Below the pieces are notes generated by a model. That model was not told where the DNA came from, did no database searches, and was given only the letters and a program-made list of their open reading frames with translations. Positions 21,501 through 32,673 of a stretch of 64,000 bases of DNA are shown here, piece after piece (the first letter of the stretch is position 1; every line of letters begins with the position of its first letter). The translations under genes were made by a program, and so were the position numbers. This stretch comes from Hypomyces perniciosus (taxonomy: Eukaryota; Ascomycota; Sordariomycetes; Hypocreales; Hypocreaceae): NCBI GenBank assembly GCA_008477525.1, contig SPDT01000005.1, forward strand, positions 5,146,001 to 5,210,000, given 5' to 3'.

Positions 21501-24500
21501 TTTTGTGGATAGCTAAACCTCAAAAGGCATAGCGAAGCCGAATGGCCGGAGTTTCTTTTTAAACGCACGCCTCTAGCCAGACCGCCGGAGACTCTAAGGA
21601 GCTGAGGGACACCGGAACTTGCTTTGGGGGCTCTTTTTTTCTTCTTCTTCTTCTGTGGGTTTTTGTTTGGGCTCAGTACGAGTATGGAAGGGGTAAAAAG
21701 ACCTTACATGGAGACACGAAGTACACTCCGTAGTGCTACTGCTGCTAAAGAAAGTCATCCATATCCATGATCTCATCAGTTCCGCGCGCCCCAGCCGGAT
21801 CTTAGACATTGCATAATGCTTTCTGTGCCTTTGATAAGATAGGTACTTCGTACATCCATCGCACTGTGCGTCACACGAATCAAACGTACAGCATTTCAAT
21901 GCATACTACTTCACAATGCAAGTCGTACTTGCGCGCTGCACAATACTACCATGTTTGTACTGGATACAGGTACTTCGTCCTCCCTAACATGTACACGTGC
22001 GTATGCATGTACTCCGTAGTACATCGAAATATTCAGTGTGCAGTGAGTGAGTGAGCGAGTACTTTGTACTTTGTTTGTACGAAGTACTACTGCATATTTC
22101 GTAGGATCAGCCTCGTCGACATCCTACGCGAACAACAGCACTTCAGCTTCCCCCCAAATTTGGCCAAGGCCTGCACCAACAAAGGGCTGACACTGGGATT
22201 CTCGAGAAGGTTTCGAGATGACGGCACCGATCTAATCCGTCAGGCCGGAACACCCGACCGAGTGGCTGTCTCCCCACAAAAAAAAAACGGCCTACCTTAC
22301 CTAGGCACAAGTGCTACGTTGGAACCCAAAACCTATCCCATCACCTTTCTCCCGAAACCCCGGTAGCCTGACCTCAATCTGACGTCTTTTCTTGCTCCTC
22401 CGTAGACAGCGCATCATCAACAACGTTAGGTATACTTTGCCGTCAGTGATCGCTGGGCGGGTTTCAGGCGTCGGGAAATGAGATTCGTGGCGTGGGCAGG
22501 CAGTACTACGAGTAAACCTGACGGGCGTCGCACTCACGGGCATCAATCAATCAATCACTCAAATCTGTGGTTGAAGATCGATGCAGAAACGGTCAGAAGC
22601 CCTCCCTAGCGCAAGAAGGGCAACGTGCGTCTGTAGCGGCGCCTTGTCCCCAGCTTGTCAGTGTCGTCCGTACGAGTAATCGGGTGAGACAGAGCATCAG
22701 TCTTCGTGCAATAGCCGAGCGGCGTTCTTCACAACGCCGCACACCAGAGAAAAAGGCAACCACCGTCTGGACGACATACAGATAGCCCATTGTCTCACGG
22801 AATGCTTTGACTGGCTAGCCGACAGCATTGGCGCCGCGGTGCTAAAACCACCGGTGAGGCATTCCAATGGTCAGGGCATGAATGGCTCCAACCAAGGAGA
22901 GAGAGCCCAAGCTCGCCAGGGGTCACTTGATCAACGGTGTGTGAGCGGCGCTTTTGATGTCGCCGCGTTTAGCCTCCCCTTGGCTCTCCCTCTCTCATAC
23001 GAGCGACCTTTTTATCCTTTGGGCTCTGTGAAAGGACGTCGTTGGGCAGAGACTGGGATGGGGGAAGAAAGCTGGGGGGCTTCGGAGATGTCCATTTCTT
23101 GTCGATCGCCGTTATCTTGTTGGCCCGTCGTTTCGTTTCATGTTCCTTTCGTGTGGTTCAAGGGCGCTTACCCAGCAGCGTCGAGTGATCACGCCGAGAG
23201 ATCAGCAAACGCAAGATATTTAAGTTCCGTGGATTGTGCATCACTGGATGTTGATAATGCAGGGCCCGAAAAATCGCCGAGGCCCCGAAGAGTCTACTCC
23301 GTACTATTACATCTTGTATCCGCAATAGTACATTCGAGGATGGGCAGAATATGCACATGCATATGTCTGAAGATGTTTCGCATTAAACAGGATTCGATAA
23401 TCAATAACTATAGTGATCGAACGCGCCCACTTGCGATTGCTGGCACGAGAGTGGTTCGGAGAAAGGAAGAAAAAGAGGCGCTTCGACTTACATGCCAGTG
23501 CCCGCGACCCTACTGACTACGGCCGCTGTTGTGACGTGGCAGCGCGAAGCGAGCCGGTCCGTGATCAGCTGCACCAATATAAGACGACACGACAGAGCCA
23601 ATGAGTGCTCTCCTGGGTCATAGGGAACATGGTTGAGCAAGAGAGGAATGATGACCCGAGCGATTGACGCGACGAGTCAGAGGCTCGCAAATAGTTTCAC
23701 TCAAATGTGTAATGTCCTGGCTGAACATATATGAATGACAGTTGCACTGACGTGCTCTGACGTGCTCGTACATTAAACCGACGTAAGCTTGGCGACACGA
23801 TTCAAGAATTCTATTTGTGCTTGGCAGGTTTAAGACAGAAGTAATAATACACAAGTAGTGCTTCGTACGGAGTACACACAAGAGTAATCGTCATTTCCGA
23901 TGGTCTTTGGTGTGCTGACGGCGACTGGAGGTGATTCGGTGATTCAGTACTCCATACCTAGTATGTGAGAGATTGATGGAGAATAGATGATGAGTGCTCG
24001 GTGCTCCGTCCAAACCGTGAATCGCTACACTCCAGGGCTTACAAAAAAGACGCCCAAGACACGAGCAATCATTTCTTCCAACACGCCCGGCATATTCAGG
24101 TAGATTAGGGCAACGCAATCCCCAATGCTCGCTTATCGCCAAGGCCCCTGATATTTCTGATATTTTTTATTTTTGGTTGACAGAGCCGCGCAAGTACTCG
24201 TACGGAGTATTCCATAGATACGGAGTACTCCGTTCTGACGACGACTCACAAAATTAGGCCCATTCATCTCTCCTCGATGCCTATTATTGTCCCCCCTTCT
24301 TTTCCTTGCGAGGCTCCTGAGCTCGTGTAGCGCTTTTAGCCCTCTTGGTAGTACGGAGAGAAGGGGATTGTGCAACTGTGATGAGCATGGGAGGAAACGG
24401 AGACGAGGTACTCGTACGTACTCGTGCTCCCACTGCCCATTGCCTACTGACCACATCCCTGATTTCTTCCTAATGCGCAGCGCGGGGTGAAATGTGAAAG

Positions 24501-26346
24501 TGATAGAGTGACGAGACGAGCCAAAGGGCGGGGCACATGGCGAAGTACCTCGAGCAGTGCGGTACCTGGAGTACTCCCGGCCCCGAAGTACCTCCCCAGG
24601 CTCTTCGTACCAGGCGGGGGTCTGCACTTTTAGTGCTACACTATCTACACGCCCCCGGCGCTACCGTCGTCATTTGCCTGTCCCTGGAGTGCTTGTGTCC
24701 TGGCTTCTGGCCAAACACCAGCGAGACCTTGGGTTGTGAACCATTTCGCCTCCCCCTGGCCTTGGGGGCGTGTTAGAGACACGCCAGGGGGGCTAGGTAC
24801 CTCTCAATTTTTTTTTTAACCTTCCCTTTGGCAGGACAAGGCGAGAGAAAAAAAAAGGTTTTTTTTTTTGCCTTTGCGTTAAGGGCCGGCCTTGGCTGGC
24901 TTGTCTGTCGCATTGTCCAGCGCATCTCACTCACTGTTTCTTGCTGAGAGTTTCCCCCCTTGTCTCTTTTGCCGCTCGCCTCTCTGTTGTCCTCATCCGT
25001 GCTCCAGAGACATGGGCATCATTCGTCTCGCCTCGTTCAACGGAGCACTGCTTCTGACGTGACCAGCGGCTACGGCCATTGCCCATGACAATGACATGAT
25101 CCATCGTCAGCCCCCCGCTAACAGTCCAGAGAGCGAGCCCCAGCTTGCCCTTCTAATAAAATAAAGCTGTGTCGTCCAAATTTCCCGAGAGACTAATACT
25201 TCGTTCGAGTACTCCGTACTACATAATAATTGCTGGAGGCAGCAAGCAGGAGGAGAGAAAAAAAAACCCCAAGCCTCCAAAACATAATAAGACACACTCC
25301 CTCCCTCATCCCCAGGCCGGACTACCAAACGCCACACCCACCCCCTTCTCTGTACTTGTACACCCACCACCGCAACCACATACGAGTACTATTACTCCCA
25401 ACTTCTTTTGACTTAAACCGTCCTCCACCTACTTTCGTGCTTCACATACTTCACTCTGCCTCGTCCTGCCACCAGCAAACCAGACCTTCTACTGTCCACC
25501 AGACCGTTCGTCGTTGAACGTCCGCCGCAAGTACGACCAACGCCTTCGCATCGCGCGCAACTCTCGGTCCCCCATTGTTGAAACTCGGACATCGTACAAA
25601 CGGTCGCCTCCACCAAGTGCTCCGTCTCCAGTCCTCGATCTGCCCTCCTCTGAAGGCTCTGCTCCGCGTACGCGATCTCGCAACTGCCATCCGATCCCGC
25701 GCCTCCTCCCTTGTCGGCTTGCGTGCTGCAGACCCCAGCGCCTGTGCTCCCGTTTTCCGCGAACGACCAACACGCAGACGACACGACCAATTGCCAGCTT
25801 CGGCATCATCCTGGGACTGCAATTGCGCCAGGAGCAGAATCCGTCCCAGATCACGATAGCAAGCTGTGTCGCATAAGCAGCCTCGTCGCAATTCCGCGCC
25901 CGCCCGCACGCTCGCCCTGTTCTGCCCTGCCCTGCACTGTCTTGCCTGCACTGCAGTGTCCCCAAGTCGCTCGTCCTGGAGCCAGTTCCCAAATCAGCCA
26001 CCTGCATAAGATACGGCCACTCATCTGCCACCTCACCAACCTGCTGCTGCGACCAGGACATTGCTCGACCCAGGCCAGATCGTCCCCTAGCTCCCGGCTC
26101 TGGCACCTTCAGCCACCCCTTGACGACGGGCGTCCGGGACCAACGCTTTATTTTTGTGCAGCCGCTCCAAACACCAGAACACCGGACCCCAATCCAACTG
26201 CCCGAGAGCACAACCTTGAGCTCCAATATTACCTGGCCCCTACGAATCCCTGACCCGACTGGGCTGGCACCAGGTTAACGACCTTGCACGCTGTGGATCA
26301 GCCAAGCTCGTCTTCTTCCCCGCATCCCGACCCGTTCCCCAGATTG

Positions 26347-26472
26347 ATGCAACATGCATACCGGAACTGCTCGAACTTTATAAGGGTCAAGGCAACCTGC
26401 ACAAGCTCAAGCTCAAGGCTCGCACCTGCAATGCCGCTTGCTACACAAACACAAACACAAACACAACCATGA
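26347..26472 (+). other. Upstream open reading frame overlapping the PLC start by ATGA
   Basis: An ATG at 26347 opens a 41-codon frame (MQHAYRNCSNF...) that runs through the CACAAACACAAACACAA tract and stops at TGA 26470-26472. The stop shares bases with the phospholipase C initiator at 26469 (ATGA). A second, 9-codon uORF starts at 26354. If the mRNA leader includes this region, ribosomes reaching the main ATG would have to skip these starts or reinitiate. Whether the leader extends this far is not visible from sequence. Confidence 0.45.
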
Positions 26473-29400
26473 CCAGCAGCAATTCAGACCCAATTCAGAC
26501 TTCCATGCCTCCGACATTGGGCTGCACCATGTCCTCACAATCCACCCAGCATTGGCGTCCACGCCCTAGTGACGTACAGACAAGCTTTCATGCGCAATAT
26601 CCCACCGCAACTCCCGCCTCCGCCATAAGTGCCTCCTCCGTGGCCTCCAATTCCCAACAAGGCTCTCCACTCATGTCTCTCGAATCAACCCTCCTTACCA
26701 CCAACTCCTCAGTCCAAGCCTCGCCAGACTCAATGCGCCCCCGAGACGAGGATCAGTGCCCCCCAGGCTTCCGGCTTCCCGAGCCCATCATCTCCCGGAA
26801 AGGGAGCGCTGCTTCTCTGTTCCAGAGTGGGACGGTGAGCCCCAGTCTCATTGCTGAGGCTGTCTTCGCCAACAGTTCTGGCGCCCCCGTTGCAAACACG
26901 TCCGCCCCTAACAGGAGTAACCTGATCCGCCGCCTCTCCAACAAGGCGTCGAGACGCATCACGGGCAACCGAAGGCGGCAGTCGTCTGCTGCACCTTCGA
27001 GCCGTGATGCCAGTGTTGGCCCTTGCTATTGGCGGAAACGCAGTGACAGCAACGCCACTGCTCCTCCCGAGTATGGCGTTGCAAACTCTGACTCCGAGTC
27101 TGACCCGGAGGAGAGAGATGACATTATCTCTTTCAGGTCCGTCAACTACCTCGACGGTCCTGCCCGGGACTCGTCAGCTAACAGCATCACCGGCTCCATC
27201 AGTGGTAATTCCAACACCATGGCTGGTCCTGTTATTCCTCTACAGCCACAGCAGGGAACCTGGCTCAGAAAGGTTTCCAAGAAGAAGCGTGTAAGGCGTG
27301 TGTGCCTCGTGTATGATCCCGAGACAAACCGAATCACGTGGGATCGGGCCCGTCCGCAAAAGTTTCTCCATGTTGACGAGGTAAGGGAGATTCGAACCGG
27401 CTCAGACATTCAGCAGTACGGCCGCGACTTCAACATCCCCGAAGCAGAGCGCTCCACATGGTTCTCCATCCTGTACTCAGTCCCAGAGAAGTCCAAGTCC
27501 AAATTCCTACACCTCATCGCTGATGATGCCGAGACCTACGATATCTGGATCACATTCCTGGACGCTATGCTAAAGCACCGTCTGGAGGTTATGACTTCCC
27601 TGATGGCTTTTGATGAGAAGGCAATCGCTCAGTACTGGCAGACAGAGATGACGAAACACAACAGTGAAGACGAGGAAGAATTGGATATTGCAGGTGTCAT
27701 GCGAGTTTGCCAGAACCTCCACATCTACAGCTCACAATCAACCCTCCAGTCTAACTTCAGGCTTTCTGACTCTCGGCGACATGAGAGGCTTAACTTTTCC
27801 GAGTTCCTAGAATTCGTCCGTCTCATGAGACAGCGACAAGACGTACACCGAATCATGCAGAGTGTTGCTGCTCGGCCTGAAGTCGGCATCAATCTCAGTG
27901 AATTCCTGACATTCCTTCGGGATGTTCAGGGAGAGGATGTTGATGCGAAACGATCCACTTGGGAGAAGCTCTTCACAAAATTTGTCCGCAAGTACAGGAA
28001 TGACGATATGGAGATGACCGATGCGAACGATCTTAGTATCATGTCCGAGGACGCCTTTGTCGGATTTTTGACCTCCCGACACAATTTGCCCATTATTGAC
28101 GAACAACAGGAGTTCACTCTTGATCGGCCTATGAACGAATACTTCATCTCTAGCTCGCACAACACATACCTCATGGGGCGACAGGTAGCTGGCCACTCCA
28201 GTGTCGAGGGATACATCTCTGCCCTTGTTCGAGGCTGTCGCTGTGTCGAGGTCGACTGTTGGGACGGTCCTAATGGTCAGCCCTTGGTCGTCCATGGCCG
28301 CACAATGACCAGCTCGATTATCTTTAAAGATGTTATGACTACGATCAACAAGTACGCCTTCGTCAAGTCAAGTTTCCCACTTTGGATATCTCTCGAAGTG
28401 CACTGCAACCCTGCCCAACAGGCCATCATGGCCGAGACGATCAAAGAAGCTTTTGGCTCTCGACTCGTCACGGAGCCTCTGGACCCTAGCTCATCCAAGC
28501 TACCTTCGCCTTCAGAGCTAATGGAACGAGTTCTCATCAAAGTCAAGACTCCACGAGTGATGAAGGATGATCCGACGACGGGTGAGATCTTCGGTGGACG
28601 GAAACGGGGCAACAGCCTGAGTTCTCCACTGGTGAGGCCCACCATCCCCGACACGAACGTGCTTCCAGCGTCTCAATCGCTACCTCAGAGTCCTTTACTC
28701 TCCCCCAGCAACCAGGGCAGAAGACTCGTCAGCAAGAATCGAGTCAACACCATCACTGAAGGTGAGGTGCAAGACTTGTTGAGCAATAGCAGCAGCGACA
28801 CAGATAGTGGTAGCGAGATTGGCTCGTTCAAGGGATCCAGCAACATCATCCCTGTGTTGGGAAAGTTAGGAGTCTACTGCGCTGGCATCAAGTTTTCAGG
28901 ATTCGATGCGCCAGCCGCCAAGAAGTTCAACCACATCTTCTCCTTCAAGGAGATCAGCTTCGCCAAGAAGTCGCGTACCAAGGAGGAGAAGTTGTTACTG
29001 GACATCCACAACATGCGATACTTGATGCGAGTCTATCCTGATGGAACACGATTGGCCTCCAGCAACTTCGACCCACTCAGCTACTGGCGACGCGGCGTGC
29101 AAATGGCTGCGTTGAACTGGCAAACCTTTGACTTGGGCATGCAGATCAACCAGGCTATGTTTGAGGGCGGCAGGGATTCTTGCGGATACGTTCTCAAGCC
29201 TGCGGAGCTCCGCGACATTCAGGTCATTCCGTTCCGACAGGAATTGGCAGATGGCAAGAAGGAGCGGTCTGTTGTGTCATTCAGCATCGATGTCCTTTCA
29301 GCGCAGCAGTTGATGCGACCCGCTAACCTGGCTGCTAACAAGTCGATGGATTTCTACGTTCAGGTTGAAGTGTTCCACGCCAACGACAAGCGGAACAAGA

Positions 29401-29882
29401 AGGAGAGGGTTTCTGAACTATCTCACGAGCCTGATTCGCCTCTGAAATTCCAAACCGAAGTGATTCGCGAGAATGGCTTCAACCCCATGTTCACGAACGG
29501 CCAATTCCGATTCAAGGTGACAACCAAGCACCCAGAACTTGTCTTTGTGCGTTGGTCTGTCCGGCTGGCTGGTGAAGAGAGCTACAGCAACAAGGATCGA
29601 TCACTGATGGCCAGCTACACGGCCAAGCTCACGAACCTCAGACAAGGATACCGCACCCTGCCACTTCTCAACCACGCTGGCGATCAATATCTTTTCTCAA
29701 GCCTCTTCTGCAACATCAACGTTGAATCGATTGAGAAGATACTGATCGATGCCCCTCGCCCAGTTCAAGAGGGGGGCAGCAAGCTTAACCGCTTGGGCGA
29801 AAAGGTGTTTCGACGAAGCAACACGAGCCCTCGGAGCACTGTAGAGAAGAACAGCATGGAGAAGCACAGCCTTGAGCTTTGA
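26469..29882 (+). CDS. Phosphoinositide-specific phospholipase C, delta type
   Basis: Hydrolyses PI(4,5)P2 to inositol trisphosphate and diacylglycerol. Single exon, 1137 residues; the ATG sits in a good context (ACCATGA). Order of domains: a Ser/Pro-rich N-terminal extension (1-260), PH domain (about 262-375), EF-hand region (about 390-540), catalytic X box (about 552-700), Ser-rich X/Y linker (about 700-795), Y box (about 797-915) and a C-terminal C2 domain (about 930-1090). The catalytic histidines are present, in SSHNTYL (residue about 563) and in VVHGRTMTS (residue about 608). The Y box keeps the substrate-site pattern YPDGTRLASSNFDP, and the QMAALNWQTFDLGMQIN segment is typical. This is the Plc1-like architecture of fungi with a long N-terminal extension. 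Regulation by calcium is expected through the EF-hands and C2. The leader upstream is long and pyrimidine-rich. Confidence 0.96.
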   Translation: MTSSNSDPIQTSMPPTLGCTMSSQSTQHWRPRPSDVQTSFHAQYPTATPASAISASSVASNSQQGSPLMSLESTLLTTNSSVQASPDSMRPRDEDQCPPGFRLPEPIISRKGSAASLFQSGTVSPSLIAEAVFANSSGAPVANTSAPNRSNLIRRLSNKASRRITGNRRRQSSAAPSSRDASVGPCYWRKRSDSNATAPPEYGVANSDSESDPEERDDIISFRSVNYLDGPARDSSANSITGSISGNSNTMAGPVIPLQPQQGTWLRKVSKKKRVRRVCLVYDPETNRITWDRARPQKFLHVDEVREIRTGSDIQQYGRDFNIPEAERSTWFSILYSVPEKSKSKFLHLIADDAETYDIWITFLDAMLKHRLEVMTSLMAFDEKAIAQYWQTEMTKHNSEDEEELDIAGVMRVCQNLHIYSSQSTLQSNFRLSDSRRHERLNFSEFLEFVRLMRQRQDVHRIMQSVAARPEVGINLSEFLTFLRDVQGEDVDAKRSTWEKLFTKFVRKYRNDDMEMTDANDLSIMSEDAFVGFLTSRHNLPIIDEQQEFTLDRPMNEYFISSSHNTYLMGRQVAGHSSVEGYISALVRGCRCVEVDCWDGPNGQPLVVHGRTMTSSIIFKDVMTTINKYAFVKSSFPLWISLEVHCNPAQQAIMAETIKEAFGSRLVTEPLDPSSSKLPSPSELMERVLIKVKTPRVMKDDPTTGEIFGGRKRGNSLSSPLVRPTIPDTNVLPASQSLPQSPLLSPSNQGRRLVSKNRVNTITEGEVQDLLSNSSSDTDSGSEIGSFKGSSNIIPVLGKLGVYCAGIKFSGFDAPAAKKFNHIFSFKEISFAKKSRTKEEKLLLDIHNMRYLMRVYPDGTRLASSNFDPLSYWRRGVQMAALNWQTFDLGMQINQAMFEGGRDSCGYVLKPAELRDIQVIPFRQELADGKKERSVVSFSIDVLSAQQLMRPANLAANKSMDFYVQVEVFHANDKRNKKERVSELSHEPDSPLKFQTEVIRENGFNPMFTNGQFRFKVTTKHPELVFVRWSVRLAGEESYSNKDRSLMASYTAKLTNLRQGYRTLPLLNHAGDQYLFSSLFCNINVESIEKILIDAPRPVQEGGSKLNRLGEKVFRRSNTSPRSTVEKNSMEKHSLEL

Positions 29883-32673
29883 AGGTTCCCTAATCACATA
29901 TCCGCATATCCGCAAACACTCTACTCCACTTTTCTTTTCTTCAAGACACTTTTTCTTCTTCTTCAACCAAATCCCTTGCAGCAGAGCGACGGGATTTGAT
30001 ATTTCTTCGGACTGGTACATCCGCACTGACAACTACTTTTTTCTCTTTGAACCTCTCTTGGTCTTTTTCTTCCCCTTTCCTGATGTTCAGTACGGCGCAC
30101 GGAACTAAAAAGCGGAACAAAATACCCCCCACATTTGACATGTGGCACACATTTTGGTTTTTTCCTTTTGATGAATGGATACAAGGATGGCTTGTGGTCA
30201 AGGGAATGCATGTATCACATGGTTGTTTGGGATTTCACAGGGAAAGCATTACACAGGGAATGGAAAGAAACATGGTGGCATATCCTAAATAGACCGGTCA
30301 GGCAAGGGAATTTGGCTTCTCCTTTTTTTGGTTTCACTTGTGTTTTTCCTTGGCGTTGCTTCAGTATTTCTTCCCCATGTGGCTTTGAGCAAGGCAGTGT
30401 GAGGGTCATTGGGATGCCATGAGCAAGATGAGGAAATGAAAGGGGCTTGTATCAATCAGATGGCTGCATGTGGGGAAACAGACAGTGGAGTCATATTAGG
30501 TGAAATGGACCTTTGAGAACAAAGTTTGATGCATCTTATTTGTTTGTCTTTTTCTTGTTTGCTTTCAAGCGTCGGCGTTGCGATGTGAGGGCCCTTGAGA
30601 GGCCAGGTTGATATGGCATACATGGGCAGCGGCATACTGGACAAGGGCATTATCTTTTCTTGGATGAGGTTGCATACCGGGAGCTTTGTGCATTGATACA
30701 AAAGCATGGTGGCTCGCGCTGCATTCGGATTCGGAACTTTTCCTTTGTCAACGGCATCGATACGATGCCCCGTTTGTATTTTTCTTCCTCTTTAGTTTCT
30801 TTCCGATCCATTGTTGCTCTGATTTAGTCTACATAGCAAGACGCGGTTTTTAAGTCAGAAAGGGAGGCTGAAACCAACGCCCCTTGCAATATATTTACAT
30901 TTCTGAACGTTGTGATTGAAGTCACTAGTAGTTTTCATTTTTAAATTTTTGTCAGTTTTGGCTCTCCTTTCTTTAATCCATTCTAGGGGTTTTGGTCCTT
31001 TCAACTTCTAAGCCATCCGTCGTCCAAGATGGCTTGTTCCTTTCAATGTGGCAAAGAGGGGGGAAATGGAATGAGGAGTAAACAAACGAGGGCTAAGGCG
31101 AAGAATTTCGGGGTAGAGGAAAAAACGTGAAGAGACAATGACGTTATGAAAGTATATTCGTGCCCTTACCCACTCGCTCCCCTCTATGGGAGATTCGGGA
31201 CATAAAGCGAGCCACCCGGGCACAGCCTTAGCCGAGGAAAGCGAAAAGGGGGGGCGTGTGAGAGGGAGGGATGAGGAATCTGAGAGTTTGTTTGTGTCGT
31301 TTTTTTGCAATGTGATGATGATGATGATGCATGGCATCAAGAGTACGGAGTTAAGATGGGGAGGCAAAAAGCGAGCCGCGGAGTTGTTAGTTGGCTGTAC
31401 CAGCGTGTAAGGCGTGAGTGTATAAACCGGCGTACAACTAAAGCATGGGACTTTGTCTCTTTGTTATGTTTGTGAAATAGAAGGTTTAGTGTGTTTTTTT
31501 TCTTGTGTCTTAAAGAGAGTTCTGTTCATGCTTCGCCCAAAGTTTGTTTCGTTTTTTTTTTTTTTGTCAAGGTGAGCCAAGGAAGAGGCGGGTTTGTTGC
31601 TAAGGGGGAGGGAGGGTTTTGCTTAGTCTCTCACGCCGGTCTTTTTCTGCGTGTGGAGTTGTTGTGCCAATGGAGCATTTACTCCTTATTTGTTGAAAAT
31701 GATGACTCCCATGTTTGGTAAGCTGAAATAAGAGGGAGTGCCATCGTATATATGCTATGAATCGCAAACATGGGGAAATTGAAAGGGGAGGAGGGGGGGC
31801 GGATCGACGGAATGGACGGAGTCACCCAGCTAGCTTAAGGAGTGTTGGTAGTAACAAGCCACCATATACATAGTTCATCAAGTACATCTTTGGGGAGAGT
31901 ACTTCAGAGTCGGACAGTGGGAATGTACCATAGCTATGGGATATGTTAATTGGGCGTTTCCTTCTTTGGGGCTTCTTCCATGCGAGGAGGTGTAAGTGTC
32001 GATCTCCAATGTGGGTCGTAGGCCCCAATGCATTGGGTATATTGGACACATATTACACGAGTTATATACCGACAACCGATTCTGCCTTATTGCTGACTCC
32101 CCCGTGCTGACGGACGAGTTGAGAAAAGATAGTCCAGCTGGGCCGTTTAGCAGAGCTGACCTGTTGGAATGGATCAGCGTTTGGGGGGCCACTGAGGGAG
32201 ATGAAGAGGATGAATCAAGGGGGTTTATTGTGGGCACCAGTCATATCGTGCGGAGACAGAAACAAGCCCATCTGATGATGACGAAAGGTGAGAAACAATG
32301 CGGTTTATCCTTATCCAATAGTCTCTCCCCCAGATTCTGTTGAAGAGACACAGCAGCATACATGTGAAAAAGGCAAAAAGCCCAACTCCTCCAACAATAC
32401 CTACACTCCCCGCCCTCCCAATGACCTAGTACATAACCGAACCCTCTAGCAAACAACCGGGTCGCCTCCCTAGATACACGTCGTACATACATGCCGAAAG
32501 TTTCTTTCGTGCAAATTGTGGCGAGACGCAATGCCGCAGTAACACTTCCGCCTGCTGTCTCTATGTCCCCCCTCTCTTAATGTAGATCCGCGCGAAACAT
32601 GGTGTAAATCATATGCCATCCTGTCCCCTTTTTGTCACAATAGGATAGGAAAAAAGAAACAAGACAGATCAGA
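29883..32673. other. Convergent 2.8-kb intergenic region
   Basis: This region lies between the PLC stop and the Pfa3 stop, tail to tail. It is T-rich on the plus strand, with many poly-T and poly-A runs and a short (GAT)5-like repeat at 31313-31329, consistent with two long 3' UTRs. A 115-codon frame at 31996-32343 (+) looks mildly coding-like but starts at GTG, lacks a recognisable domain and shows no clear exon structure. I do not annotate it as a gene. Confidence 0.55.

Larger units (their letters stand above)
8740..26468. other. 17.7-kb stretch without a convincing intact gene
   Basis: Elsewhere in this window genes are spaced about 3 kb apart. Here no open frame has domains, convincing splice structure or coding bias over more than about 220 codons. 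The stretch includes the 3' UTR of the Dsl1 gene at its left end, a decayed gene relic (about 9050-9990), a small cluster of hairpins (10835-11052), several microsatellites, a 10-bp tandem repeat, dispersed copies of a GTAC-flanked motif (densest about 16-25 kb), and a pyrimidine-rich leader (about 25300-26468) upstream of the phospholipase C gene. I found no tRNA, rRNA or recognisable transposase or reverse transcriptase. A long non-coding transcript or a very large upstream regulatory region is possible but not shown by sequence. Confidence 0.6.

Noticed and set aside
25489..26226. A 245-codon minus-strand frame upstream of the PLC gene
   Set aside because: It starts at a non-ATG codon, is rich in Arg/Ser/Cys with no domain, and lies antisense to a pyrimidine-rich leader. 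Such composition produces long chance frames.
25711..26253. A 180-codon plus-strand frame upstream of the PLC gene
   Set aside because: It begins at TTG, is Pro/Ser/Cys-rich without a domain, and ends before the PLC start. It reads as leader sequence.
27807..28295. 162-codon frame antisense to PLC
   Set aside because: It is a shadow of the conserved EF-hand and X-box coding sequence on the plus strand.
31996..32343. 115-codon plus-strand frame between PLC and Pfa3
   Set aside because: It starts at GTG, has no domain, and the opposite strand is equally open. It lies in the expected 3' UTR zone of two convergent genes.
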